Assembly: GCA_017449765.1 (NCBI GenBank)
Contig: JAFTFE010000183.1
Coordinates: 1 to 47,555 of the forward strand
Direction of reading: 5' to 3'
Origin: Lachnospiraceae bacterium
GTDB lineage: Bacteria; Bacillota; Clostridia; Lachnospirales; Lachnospiraceae
Length of the DNA stretch: 47,555 bases
Shown: piece by piece, positions 19,407 to 26,153 of the stretch
Position numbering within the stretch: position 1 is the first letter of the stretch
Layout of the letters: each line of letters starts with the position of its first letter
Notes under the pieces: model-generated
What the model was told of the DNA's origin: nothing
Databases searched by the model: none
Seen by the model: the letters and a program-made list of their open reading frames with translations, nothing else
Made by a program: the position numbers and the translations under genes

Positions 19407-21485
19407 ATGAAATGTGTTATAAAGCATGAAACTAAAAACAGAATAAGAATACATCTTATGGCAGAGCGTCTTAGTATAAATGATGCTGACAGGCTGGAAT
19501 ATATATTTCAGAGTGACGAACGAATAAGCTATGTCAAAGTGTATGAGAGAACAGCGGATGTTGTTCTTGAATATAAAGGAAGCAGGGATGAGATTATAGC
19601 CCTGCTTGCTTCGTTAAAACCGGAAGAGTATGAGGTGTCTGACAGTGTATATTCAGCTTCGGGCAGGGAGCTTAATCAGAGGTATCAGGATAAGCTTTTT
19701 GACAGAGTGGCTGTAAGGTGTGTAAAAAAATGGATTTTACCGGCACCTTTTAGATATGCCGTGACGGTTATGAATTCACTTAAATATATCAAGGAAGGCA
19801 TAAAATGTCTGTGGCGCGGGAAACTTGAGGTGCCTGTACTTGATGCTGTGGCGATAGGTACATCGGTCATTCGCGGAGATTATGATACAGCGGGTAGTGT
19901 AATGTTTATGCTTGGTATAGGAGAGCTTCTTGAGGAATGGACACATAAGAAATCCGTAAATGATCTTGCGAAGATTATGTCGTTAAATATAGGAGAGGTA
20001 TGGGTTAAAACTAATGACAAAGAGGTTTCTGTACCTGTTTCCAAGGTAAAAGAAGATGATGAGATTATAGTCCGTATGGGTAAGACTATACCGTTTGACG
20101 GTGTTGTCGTATCAGGTGAGGCTATGGTTAATCAGGCATCTCTTACCGGAGAATCTGTCGCTATAGAAAAAAGAGAAGGTGGATATGTATATGCCGGAAC
20201 AATAATAGAAGAGGGCGAGATAGTTATACAGGTTAAGGCTGTATCAGGTTCGGGAAGATATGATAAGATTGTAAAGATGATAGAAGAGTCCGAGAAGCTT
20301 AAGTCTGATCTTGAAAGTAAGGCTGAGCACTTGGCTGACAAACTGGTACCGTATTCATTTGCGGGAACTGCCATAACATATCTTCTTACTCAGAATGTTA
20401 CAAAAGCCATATCCGTACTTATGGTTGATTATTCATGTGCTCTTAAACTTGCCATGCCGATATCGGTTTTATCGGCTATCAGAGAGGCGGGACTTAGGAA
20501 GATAACGGTGAAGGGCGGCAAATTCCTTGAGGCTATATCAGAAGCGGATATGATAGTATTTGACAAGACAGGCACTCTTACGAAAGCTAAACCGACAGTT
20601 GCAAAGATTGTAAGCTTTGATGACTTAAGGGATGAAGAAGAACTTTTAAGGATAGCTGCGTGTCTTGAGGAGCATTTTCCGCATTCGATTGCAAATGCAG
20701 TCGTGGACGAGGCTAAAAAACGTGGTATAGTGCATGATGAAATGCATACTAAGGTTGAATATATAGTTGCTCATGGAATTGTAACTACGATTGATGGAAA
20801 AAAGACTATCATAGGCAGTTATCATTTTGTATTTGAAGATGAGGCATGTATAATACCACCTGATAAGCAGGAACTTTTTGATAGTATTCCAAGAGAGTAT
20901 TCACAGCTTTATCTTGCTATGGAAGGGAAGCTTATAGCGGTTATCTGCATAGAAGATCCGCTTAGAGAAGAAGCTCATGAGGTTATAGACGGACTTCATA
21001 AGCTGGGATTTGAGAAACTTGTAATGATGACAGGGGATAACAGGCGGACTGCTAAGGTTATTGCTGCTAAGGTAGGCGTAGATGAGTATTACGCAGAGGT
21101 TCTTCCTGAGGATAAAGCAGGATATATAAGGAGAGCTAAAGAAGAGGGACACAAGGTTATAATGATAGGTGACGGCATCAATGATTCACCTGCACTTTCC
21201 GAGGCGGATGTTGGTATAGCGATAAGTGAGGGGGCAGACATTGCCAGAGAAATAGCTGACATAACCATAGGTGCGGATGAATTATACGGACTTATTACCC
21301 TGAAGGAATTAAGTGATGCGCTTATGGAGCGTATAAGGAGGAATTACCGGCAGATTGTATTTTTCAATACAGGATTTATACTGCTTGGTGTGTCAGGTGT
21401 TATTGCTCCTACAACGAGTGCGTTTTTACATAATTCTTCAACGCTTGTTTTTTCCGTGAGAAGTATGACTAAACTGCTTGATTAA
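19407..21485 (+). CDS. heavy-metal-type (P1B-like) P-type ATPase with SCALK membrane motif
   Basis: This 692-residue P-type ATPase should move a metal cation across the cell membrane. It has an N-terminal domain (1-75) without a CxxC metal site, the actuator motif 'LTGES', the phosphorylation site D386 in 'DKTGT', 'MTGDN' and 'GDGINDSPAL'. The intramembrane metal motif that is CPC, CPH or SPC in well-studied P1B pumps is here 'DYSCALKLAMP' (Ser343-Cys344, no Pro next to Cys). The usual 'SEHP' nucleotide-domain motif reads 'EEHFPHSIA'. It therefore belongs to a non-classical subgroup whose substrate cannot be read from the sequence. It follows a DUF6110-like gene. Confidence 0.9.
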   Translation: MKCVIKHETKNRIRIHLMAERLSINDADRLEYIFQSDERISYVKVYERTADVVLEYKGSRDEIIALLASLKPEEYEVSDSVYSASGRELNQRYQDKLFDRVAVRCVKKWILPAPFRYAVTVMNSLKYIKEGIKCLWRGKLEVPVLDAVAIGTSVIRGDYDTAGSVMFMLGIGELLEEWTHKKSVNDLAKIMSLNIGEVWVKTNDKEVSVPVSKVKEDDEIIVRMGKTIPFDGVVVSGEAMVNQASLTGESVAIEKREGGYVYAGTIIEEGEIVIQVKAVSGSGRYDKIVKMIEESEKLKSDLESKAEHLADKLVPYSFAGTAITYLLTQNVTKAISVLMVDYSCALKLAMPISVLSAIREAGLRKITVKGGKFLEAISEADMIVFDKTGTLTKAKPTVAKIVSFDDLRDEEELLRIAACLEEHFPHSIANAVVDEAKKRGIVHDEMHTKVEYIVAHGIVTTIDGKKTIIGSYHFVFEDEACIIPPDKQELFDSIPREYSQLYLAMEGKLIAVICIEDPLREEAHEVIDGLHKLGFEKLVMMTGDNRRTAKVIAAKVGVDEYYAEVLPEDKAGYIRRAKEEGHKVIMIGDGINDSPALSEADVGIAISEGADIAREIADITIGADELYGLITLKELSDALMERIRRNYRQIVFFNTGFILLGVSGVIAPTTSAFLHNSSTLVFSVRSMTKLLD

Positions 21486-21532
21486 TAATTCTTAAATTGT
21501 TGTAAATAAGGCGTTTTCGGGTGTGAATTGCC

Positions 21533-21561
21533 TTGACACATATGGTGCAATATGTTATAAA
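21533..21561 (+). promoter_or_regulatory. strong sigma-A-type promoter for the FliD-like gene pair
   Basis: TTGACA (21533-21538), 17-nt spacer, TATAAA (21556-21561). The leader to the ATG at 21651 is about 83 nt and includes ATAACTATaaatgtcATAGTTAT, a small inverted repeat just after the start site. No sigma-28 (flagellar) promoter pattern is seen. Confidence 0.75.
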
Positions 21562-21650
21562 TAAGATAACTATAAATGTCATAGTTATGTAACTCGTTGT
21601 CAAAATTACACATGGATGTGGTTTTTACCATCAAGGAAGGAGGTAAGTAA

Positions 21651-22373
21651 ATGGCTATAGGATTATCAGGTTTCTTCGGAACATCTAACACTAATCAAAG
21701 CCAGAGTATTTGGTCGTCAGGTTCGGACTCAGGTTCAACTATCCTTTCCGATTATGCATCTATAAAAAATGGTACTTATAAGAAACTTGCAAAGAAGTAT
21801 TATGCAAGTGATACTAAGTCCGAAGCAGATGCAAAGGCTGAGGATAAGAAGCTGACCTTGACAAAGAACGGTTCAGAATCCCTTTCATCATCCGTGAAAG
21901 CATTGATGAGTAATTCTTTATTCGAGAAGAAGAAAATCAGCTCTAAGGATGAGAAAACAGGTGAAACTTCTGAGAAAGAAGACTATGATTGGGAAGCAAT
22001 TACTAAGGCTGTTAAGTCGTTTGTTGATGATTATAACAGTGTTATAACCGATGCGGCAGATACAAATCTCAATGGTGTTTTAAGAAACACTCTTCATATG
22101 ACATCTGCAACAAAGGCAAATAGTAAACTGCTCTCAGAGATTGGTATAACTGTTGGTAAGGATAATAAGTTGACAGTTGATGAAGATAAGCTTAAAGAGG
22201 CTGATATTAGTACATTAAAGTCAGTATTTAACGGTTCAGGTTCATTTGCTGACAGAATATCAACAATGTCAGATGCCATAACGAAGGCTATATCTAATTC
22301 TGCTACAACATACACGAATAGTGGAAGCAGTTTACCATCAGCATTTTCTTCTATGTTTGAAACAGAGGTTTAA
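21651..22373 (+). CDS. FliD-like Ser/Thr-rich protein without signal peptide
   Basis: The 240-residue protein is polar, rich in Ser, Thr and Lys, and has no signal peptide or membrane segment. Residues ~115-210 look like the C-terminal part of flagellar cap protein FliD: 'VKSFVDDYNSVITDAADTNL' in part, then 'LLSEIGITVGKDNKLTVDE' and 'LKEADISTLKSVFNG', with 'FADRISTMSDAI' near the end. FliD proper is longer and has an N-terminal hook-binding domain that is missing here; 'SDYASIKNGTYKKL' near residue 33 recurs in flagellar-associated Lachnospiraceae proteins as I recall. It may be exported by the flagellar type III route or bind flagellar parts. AAGGAGGT precedes the ATG. The next gene follows after 32 bp. 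Confidence 0.6.
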   Translation: MAIGLSGFFGTSNTNQSQSIWSSGSDSGSTILSDYASIKNGTYKKLAKKYYASDTKSEADAKAEDKKLTLTKNGSESLSSSVKALMSNSLFEKKKISSKDEKTGETSEKEDYDWEAITKAVKSFVDDYNSVITDAADTNLNGVLRNTLHMTSATKANSKLLSEIGITVGKDNKLTVDEDKLKEADISTLKSVFNGSGSFADRISTMSDAITKAISNSATTYTNSGSSLPSAFSSMFETEV

Positions 22374-22405
22374 TTGTTTGTGATATTTCTAAGGAGGGAT
22401 GAAGA

Positions 22406-23029
22406 ATGGCAATAAGTTCAATTACTAATCAGGCGGCTAATAACATTTATAGCACCTATACAGATAATAAAGCTGTAAGTAAAGATACTACTGCTAAGGC
22501 TGCTGAGGCGGCATCAGATGTAGTATATGAGAAGTCAGCAGGTGACAGCACATCTAAGGCAACTTATTCTATCAATAAGATGAGTGCAAGTGACAGAAGT
22601 GCATTAGTAGATCAGCTTAAGGCAGATCAGACTGCAAGACAGCAGAGTCTTACAGATCTTGTGAGCAAGACTCTTGGACAGCAGGCTAAGAGCTTTGGTA
22701 TAGCAACAGGTGATGATTCTATCTGGAGAATGTTCGCAAGCGGCAAGGTTACTGTCAGTGAGGCAGCAAAGAAGCAGGCTCAGGAAGACATATCAGAAGA
22801 TGGATACTGGGGCGTAAAGCAGACTTCACAGAGATTGTTTGATTTTGCAAGTGCTCTTGCAGGCGATGATCCAAAGACTATGCAGGCTATGCAGAAGGCT
22901 ATGGAGAAGGGCTTCAAGGAAGCAACTAAGTCTTGGGGCAAAGAAATGCCTGAGATAACAGGTCAGACAAAAGATGCAGCTAACAAGCTTTTTGAAGAGT
23001 ACTATAAATCAAAGGGCATTACAGAATAA
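22406..23029 (+). CDS. soluble helical protein of unknown function, partner of FliD-like gene
   Basis: The 207-residue protein starts 'MAISSITNQAANNIYSTY', similar in style to the preceding protein and to flagellar rod/hook or secreted proteins: Ala/Ser/Asn/Thr-rich, no signal peptide. The C-terminal half (about 100-207) is a better conserved-looking helical domain with Trp and Phe ('ISEDGYWGVKQTSQRLFDFA', 'EATKSWGKEMPEITGQT'). I recall domains of this kind (possibly DUF5610) in proteins of flagellated bacteria, but cannot confirm it. AAGGAGGG lies upstream. A perfect 12-bp terminator follows, closing the two-gene operon. Confidence 0.55.
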   Translation: MAISSITNQAANNIYSTYTDNKAVSKDTTAKAAEAASDVVYEKSAGDSTSKATYSINKMSASDRSALVDQLKADQTARQQSLTDLVSKTLGQQAKSFGIATGDDSIWRMFASGKVTVSEAAKKQAQEDISEDGYWGVKQTSQRLFDFASALAGDDPKTMQAMQKAMEKGFKEATKSWGKEMPEITGQTKDAANKLFEEYYKSKGITE

Positions 23030-23052
23030 TATATACTTGAATAAATTATTAC

Positions 23053-23090
23053 AGGACTATCGTCTGTGACGATAGTCCTTATTTAATTTT
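23053..23090 (+). terminator. intrinsic terminator of the FliD-like operon
   Basis: Perfect 12-bp stem AGGACTATCGTC (23053-23064) with GACGATAGTCCT (23068-23079), TGT loop, then TATTTAATTTT. Confidence 0.85.
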
Positions 23091-23097
23091 AATAATG

Positions 23098-23126
23098 TTG
23101 AAAAAAGATATGTAATATGTTAGATT
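23098..23126 (+). promoter_or_regulatory. candidate promoter for pyrE
   Basis: TTGAAA (23098-23103), 17-nt spacer, TAGATT (23121-23126), about 35 bp before the pyrE ATG. Confidence 0.5.
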
Positions 23127-23160
23127 AATATATAAATCAGTATTAAAGGAGAATTATGAT

Positions 23161-23838
23161 ATGGAAAGCTACAAGCAGGAATTTATACAGTTTATGGTAG
23201 ACAGTGATGTACTTAGATTTGGTGAGTTTACTTTGAAGAGCGGAAGGAAGTCACCATTTTTTATGAATGCAGGATTATATGTAACAGGCAGTCAGCTTAA
23301 GAAGTTAGGTGAATATTATGCTAAGGCAATACATGAAAATTATGGTGATGATTTTGATGTTTTGTTCGGACCGGCATATAAGGGAATCCCTCTTAGTGTT
23401 GCTACAGCTATAGCATATAGTGAGCTTTATGGAAAGGAAATCAGATATTGTTCTAACCGAAAGGAAGCTAAGGACCATGGAGATGCAGGTATTTTGCTTG
23501 GAAGTCCGATAAAGGATGGAGACAGGGTGGTAATTATCGAGGATGTAACAACCTCCGGTAAATCTATCGAGGAGACATTTCCTATCATAAAAGCTCAGGG
23601 AGATGTAACTATAAAAGGTCTTATGGTTTCGCTTAACAGGATGGAGAAGGGCTTGGATGGAAATAAGTCCGCTCTTGATGAGATTAAGGATAAATATGGA
23701 TTTGAAGCGAATGCCATTGTTTCCATGGCAGATGTGGTTGAATGCTTATACAACAAAGAAGTTAATGGAAAAGTTATTATTAATGATGAAATAAAAACCG
23801 CTATAGATGCGTATTATGAGCAATATGGAGCAAAATAA
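23161..23838 (+). CDS. pyrE: orotate phosphoribosyltransferase
   Basis: PyrE joins orotate to PRPP, giving orotidine 5'-phosphate in UMP synthesis. The 225-residue length is usual. 'GEFTLKSGRKSPFFMN' near residue 21 is the N-terminal substrate loop; 'LFGPAYKGIPL' and 'CSNRKEAKDHG' are conserved; the PRPP-binding motif is 'VVIIEDVTTSGKS' (about 123-135). AAAGGAG lies upstream of the ATG. It is separated from other pyrimidine genes (pyrG, carAB are elsewhere in the window). An HD phosphohydrolase follows 49 bp downstream and may share the transcript. Confidence 0.96.
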   Translation: MESYKQEFIQFMVDSDVLRFGEFTLKSGRKSPFFMNAGLYVTGSQLKKLGEYYAKAIHENYGDDFDVLFGPAYKGIPLSVATAIAYSELYGKEIRYCSNRKEAKDHGDAGILLGSPIKDGDRVVIIEDVTTSGKSIEETFPIIKAQGDVTIKGLMVSLNRMEKGLDGNKSALDEIKDKYGFEANAIVSMADVVECLYNKEVNGKVIINDEIKTAIDAYYEQYGAK

Positions 23839-23887
23839 AAGGTTTAACATTAACGATTAGAAAAAAGATTGTAATTGAGGATATATT

Positions 23888-24469
23888 ATGGCGGATTTTA
23901 TAACAACATATTCAAAGATTAATTTTACACCTCTTGAGCCTGAGCCTGATGATATTAAAATCGAGGATATTGCACATGCTTTGTCTCTTATGTGCAGGGC
24001 AAACGGACACTACAGTGAGTTTTATTCGGTCGGAGCACACTCGATAAATTGCTATGATGAAGCAGTAGCCAGACAGGAGAGTGAGAGGGTTAAGCTTGCA
24101 TGTCTTCTGCATGATGCATCAGAAGCTTATCTTTCTGACATAACAAGGCCTGTTAAGAAGAATCTCGACAGATATATGGAGATAGAAGAGCATTTACAGA
24201 ATCTCATTTATGAGAAATTTTTAGGTTCACCGCTTACTCCATATGAGATACAAATGGTTAAAACCATAGATGATGCATTGCTATATTGGGAATTCTATGA
24301 ATTCACCGCAGTAAAATTAGGAGAAGCTGAACCTTACGTGGCCATGACACCGGACTTTTATAAAGGAACTATGAAGCAGGTAGAGACAGCTTTCCTTGAA
24401 GCCTTTAACAGCATAGATTTAAGCAAGGATAAAGAAAAGGTTACAATAAAATGGACCTTGAAGGCATAA
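23888..24469 (+). CDS. HD-domain phosphohydrolase (YfbR-like)
   Basis: The 193-residue protein is an HD-domain metal-dependent phosphohydrolase: His51 in 'SVGAHSINC', the His75-Asp76 pair in 'CLLHDASEAYLSDITRPVKK', and a later acidic 'KTIDDALLYWEF'. This arrangement is close to YfbR-type 5'-nucleotidases and similar phosphohydrolases that act on nucleoside monophosphates. The location right after pyrE makes a nucleotide substrate attractive but unproven. The usual second-domain extensions (RelA, GGDEF) are absent. Only a weak ribosome binding site (GAGG) is visible. A large palindrome separates it from the convergent MerR gene. Confidence 0.8.
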   Translation: MADFITTYSKINFTPLEPEPDDIKIEDIAHALSLMCRANGHYSEFYSVGAHSINCYDEAVARQESERVKLACLLHDASEAYLSDITRPVKKNLDRYMEIEEHLQNLIYEKFLGSPLTPYEIQMVKTIDDALLYWEFYEFTAVKLGEAEPYVAMTPDFYKGTMKQVETAFLEAFNSIDLSKDKEKVTIKWTLKA

Positions 24470-24485
24470 TGTTTGTAAAAATAAG

Positions 24486-24777
24486 GTCGGTTAGATATTT
24501 AGGTATACTCTAATGGTATATCACACTGAGACTGGCAGTCAGGAAGCAGGCAGTTACGCAACATGCAAGCAATTTGCTAAATCAGTAAATTCGAATTCTC
24601 TACGCTCTGCACGAAACAGACAACTCGCTTCGCTCAGACAGTCTGTTTCTGAGCGAGCCTATTCGAATTCTCGTTTTTGATTTCACGCAAATCGTGCAAA
24701 TCGTTGCTATAACTGCCTACTTCCTGCCTGCCGGTCTCAGCATAATATACCATTAAAGCATACCATATCTAACCGAC
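24486..24777. repeat. long intergenic palindrome, family 1, copy 1
   Basis: A 292-bp imperfect palindrome fills the gap between convergent HD and MerR genes. GTCGGTTAGATAT (24486-24498) pairs with ATATCTAACCGAC (24765-24777); further paired blocks include TAATGGTATAT with ATATACCATTA, GAGACtGGCAG with CTGCCgGTCTC, and AGGAAGcAGGCAGTT with AACTGCCTacTTCCT. The centre (24601-24662) is 62 nt identical to the copy after htpG and holds two competing hairpins, GAAACAGAC/GTCTGTTTC and CGCTCAG/CTGAGCG. ACGCTGCGCGT follows the right arm in both copies and abuts the MerR stop codon. Confidence 0.9.
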
Positions 24778-24788
24778 ACGCTGCGCGT

Positions 24789-25628
24789 TTATTGATATAC
24801 CTTTTCTATCTCCTGTGCCAGAAAGTCAGATGCTCCATTGCCCAGTTTTTCATCAATCTTTTTATATACCATTTCGTTTCTTAATGATTTTGCTAAGGAT
24901 AACATCATTGCTTTTTCGTCTTTCATTCGATAGAATTTTTTACATCCTGCACCGTATTCTGAGATTGATTTTGATATTTCACGTGAATTTCCGCTGTCTT
25001 TCAGTGATATAATATTTGTAATTATTGTATCTTCCCATTGCTTGAATTCCTGATTTTCTTTTTGTGGAACTTTTTCTTTGAGAAAAGATAAATAGTTATC
25101 CTTATTTCCATACATTTTTACAATTTCCGCATATTGTTCCTGCAGTTCCTTAGAAGAAAGAATTTCAATATAGTGTTTTTTCCATTCTTGAATGCTGCCG
25201 AATTCTTTAATCGCCAATTCCTGTATATCTTTTGGCATACGATTGGTCATTATTAAAAACATTTCTTCTAATTCAGACTTATTAAAAATAGAAAAATCCA
25301 TTGAGGTTTCGCCTTTTAAAACTTCATCAATGCCTTCAATCAGACGTTCTATACGTTCTTTTTTTGTGATAAGCATATTCTTTTGCATCGTAAGAATTTT
25401 GCATTTATCAAGGTCGGGATTATTGATAATCGCTTTTATTTCCTTCAATGAAATATCAAACTCGCGAAAAAACAAAATCTGTTGAAGAATTTCAAGCTTT
25501 GTATCATCATAAAGCCTGTATCCAGCGTCGCTTTTCAAGGACGGAGTTAATAGATCTATTTTATCATAATAATGAAGTGTACGTACGCTGATGCCTGTTA
25601 ATTTGGATACTTCTTTGACTGTTTTCAT
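24789..25628 (-). CDS. MerR-family transcriptional regulator
   Basis: The N-terminal ~70 residues are a MerR winged helix: 'MKTVKEVSKLTGISVRTLHY', 'YDKIDLLTPS', 'GYRLYDD'. A dimerisation helix follows, and then a ~170-residue C-terminal domain rich in Glu, Lys and aromatic residues that should bind an effector, as in TipA- or BmrR-like members, though I cannot name the domain. Start at 25628 (279 residues) is preferred: a longer frame from 25664 would overlap the -10 box, and CTCCTT (reverse AAGGAG) lies at 25640-25645. Its own promoter has the 19-bp spacer typical of MerR targets, so it likely controls itself. No transporter or other obvious target gene lies next to it. Confidence 0.87.
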   Translation of the reverse strand: MKTVKEVSKLTGISVRTLHYYDKIDLLTPSLKSDAGYRLYDDTKLEILQQILFFREFDISLKEIKAIINNPDLDKCKILTMQKNMLITKKERIERLIEGIDEVLKGETSMDFSIFNKSELEEMFLIMTNRMPKDIQELAIKEFGSIQEWKKHYIEILSSKELQEQYAEIVKMYGNKDNYLSFLKEKVPQKENQEFKQWEDTIITNIISLKDSGNSREISKSISEYGAGCKKFYRMKDEKAMMLSLAKSLRNEMVYKKIDEKLGNGASDFLAQEIEKVYQ

Positions 25629-25663
25629 ATATTTATAATCTCCTTTATCTCTTGATATAACCA

Positions 25664-25694
25664 ACTATAAACTATAACGCCACGTCAGAGTCAA
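25664..25694 (-). promoter_or_regulatory. MerR-type promoter with 19-bp spacer and internal dyad
   Basis: On the reverse strand TTGACT (25689-25694) and TATAGT (25664-25669) are 19 bp apart. The spacer region holds an imperfect dyad, ACTCTGACG-TGG-CGTTATAGT (25671-25691; 7 of 9 pairs). Over-long spacers with a central dyad are the classic operator of MerR activators. Confidence 0.72.
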
Positions 25695-25804
25695 TATGTT
25701 TTTCAAATATATTTTATCTGAGAAATAGAATTACAAAATATAATATAAAAATAATAAAGAAAATCTTTTTTTATTAAATAAATTAATTCAGCTCGAATAT
25801 CACA

Positions 25805-26141
25805 ACTTGCTTGTGATGTTCGAGTTGGTGAGGTGGATGTGACTATTGTAAGCTTTTTATGAAGTAAATTTGTATGTCATATGTCAATAGGCGCAGGGGG
25901 TATGGGGTTGCAAATGAACCGTATAAAAACGTGAGTACTTAAAGAAAAAGAATTGGGACATATTTTGCAAAAAGCAATTATATGTTCCAATTCTTTTGAT
26001 TTTAGTATCTCCTACGTTTTTATCCGAGTGAGAACGGGTTCATGGCAAACCCATAACACCGAAGCCGTAGGCATATGACATACAATCATTAAACTATATC
26101 AGTACAATAGTCATATTCACCACGCCCTTAATGTGATGAAA
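25805..26141. repeat. long intergenic palindrome, family 3
   Basis: Between the MerR gene and the GGDEF-EAL gene, GGTGGATGTGACTATTGTA (25832-25850) pairs with 26103-26121 (17 of 19), and pairing goes on inward through TATGTCATATG, GGGTTGC/GTTCATGG-type blocks and TAAAAACGT/ACGTTTTTA to a central 18-bp hairpin (25946-25963 with 25980-25997, one G-T). The paired region is about 290 bp. No coding signal is visible inside. It shares no obvious core with the other two families. Confidence 0.82.
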
Positions 26142-26153
26142 ATATATTAATAA

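Noticed and set aside
25793-25828. Terminator for the MerR or GGDEF-EAL gene (14-bp hairpin CTCGAAtATCACAA/TTGTGATgTTCGAG)
   Set aside because: It lies upstream of MerR and has no T-run on either strand; it may be part of the palindromic region.
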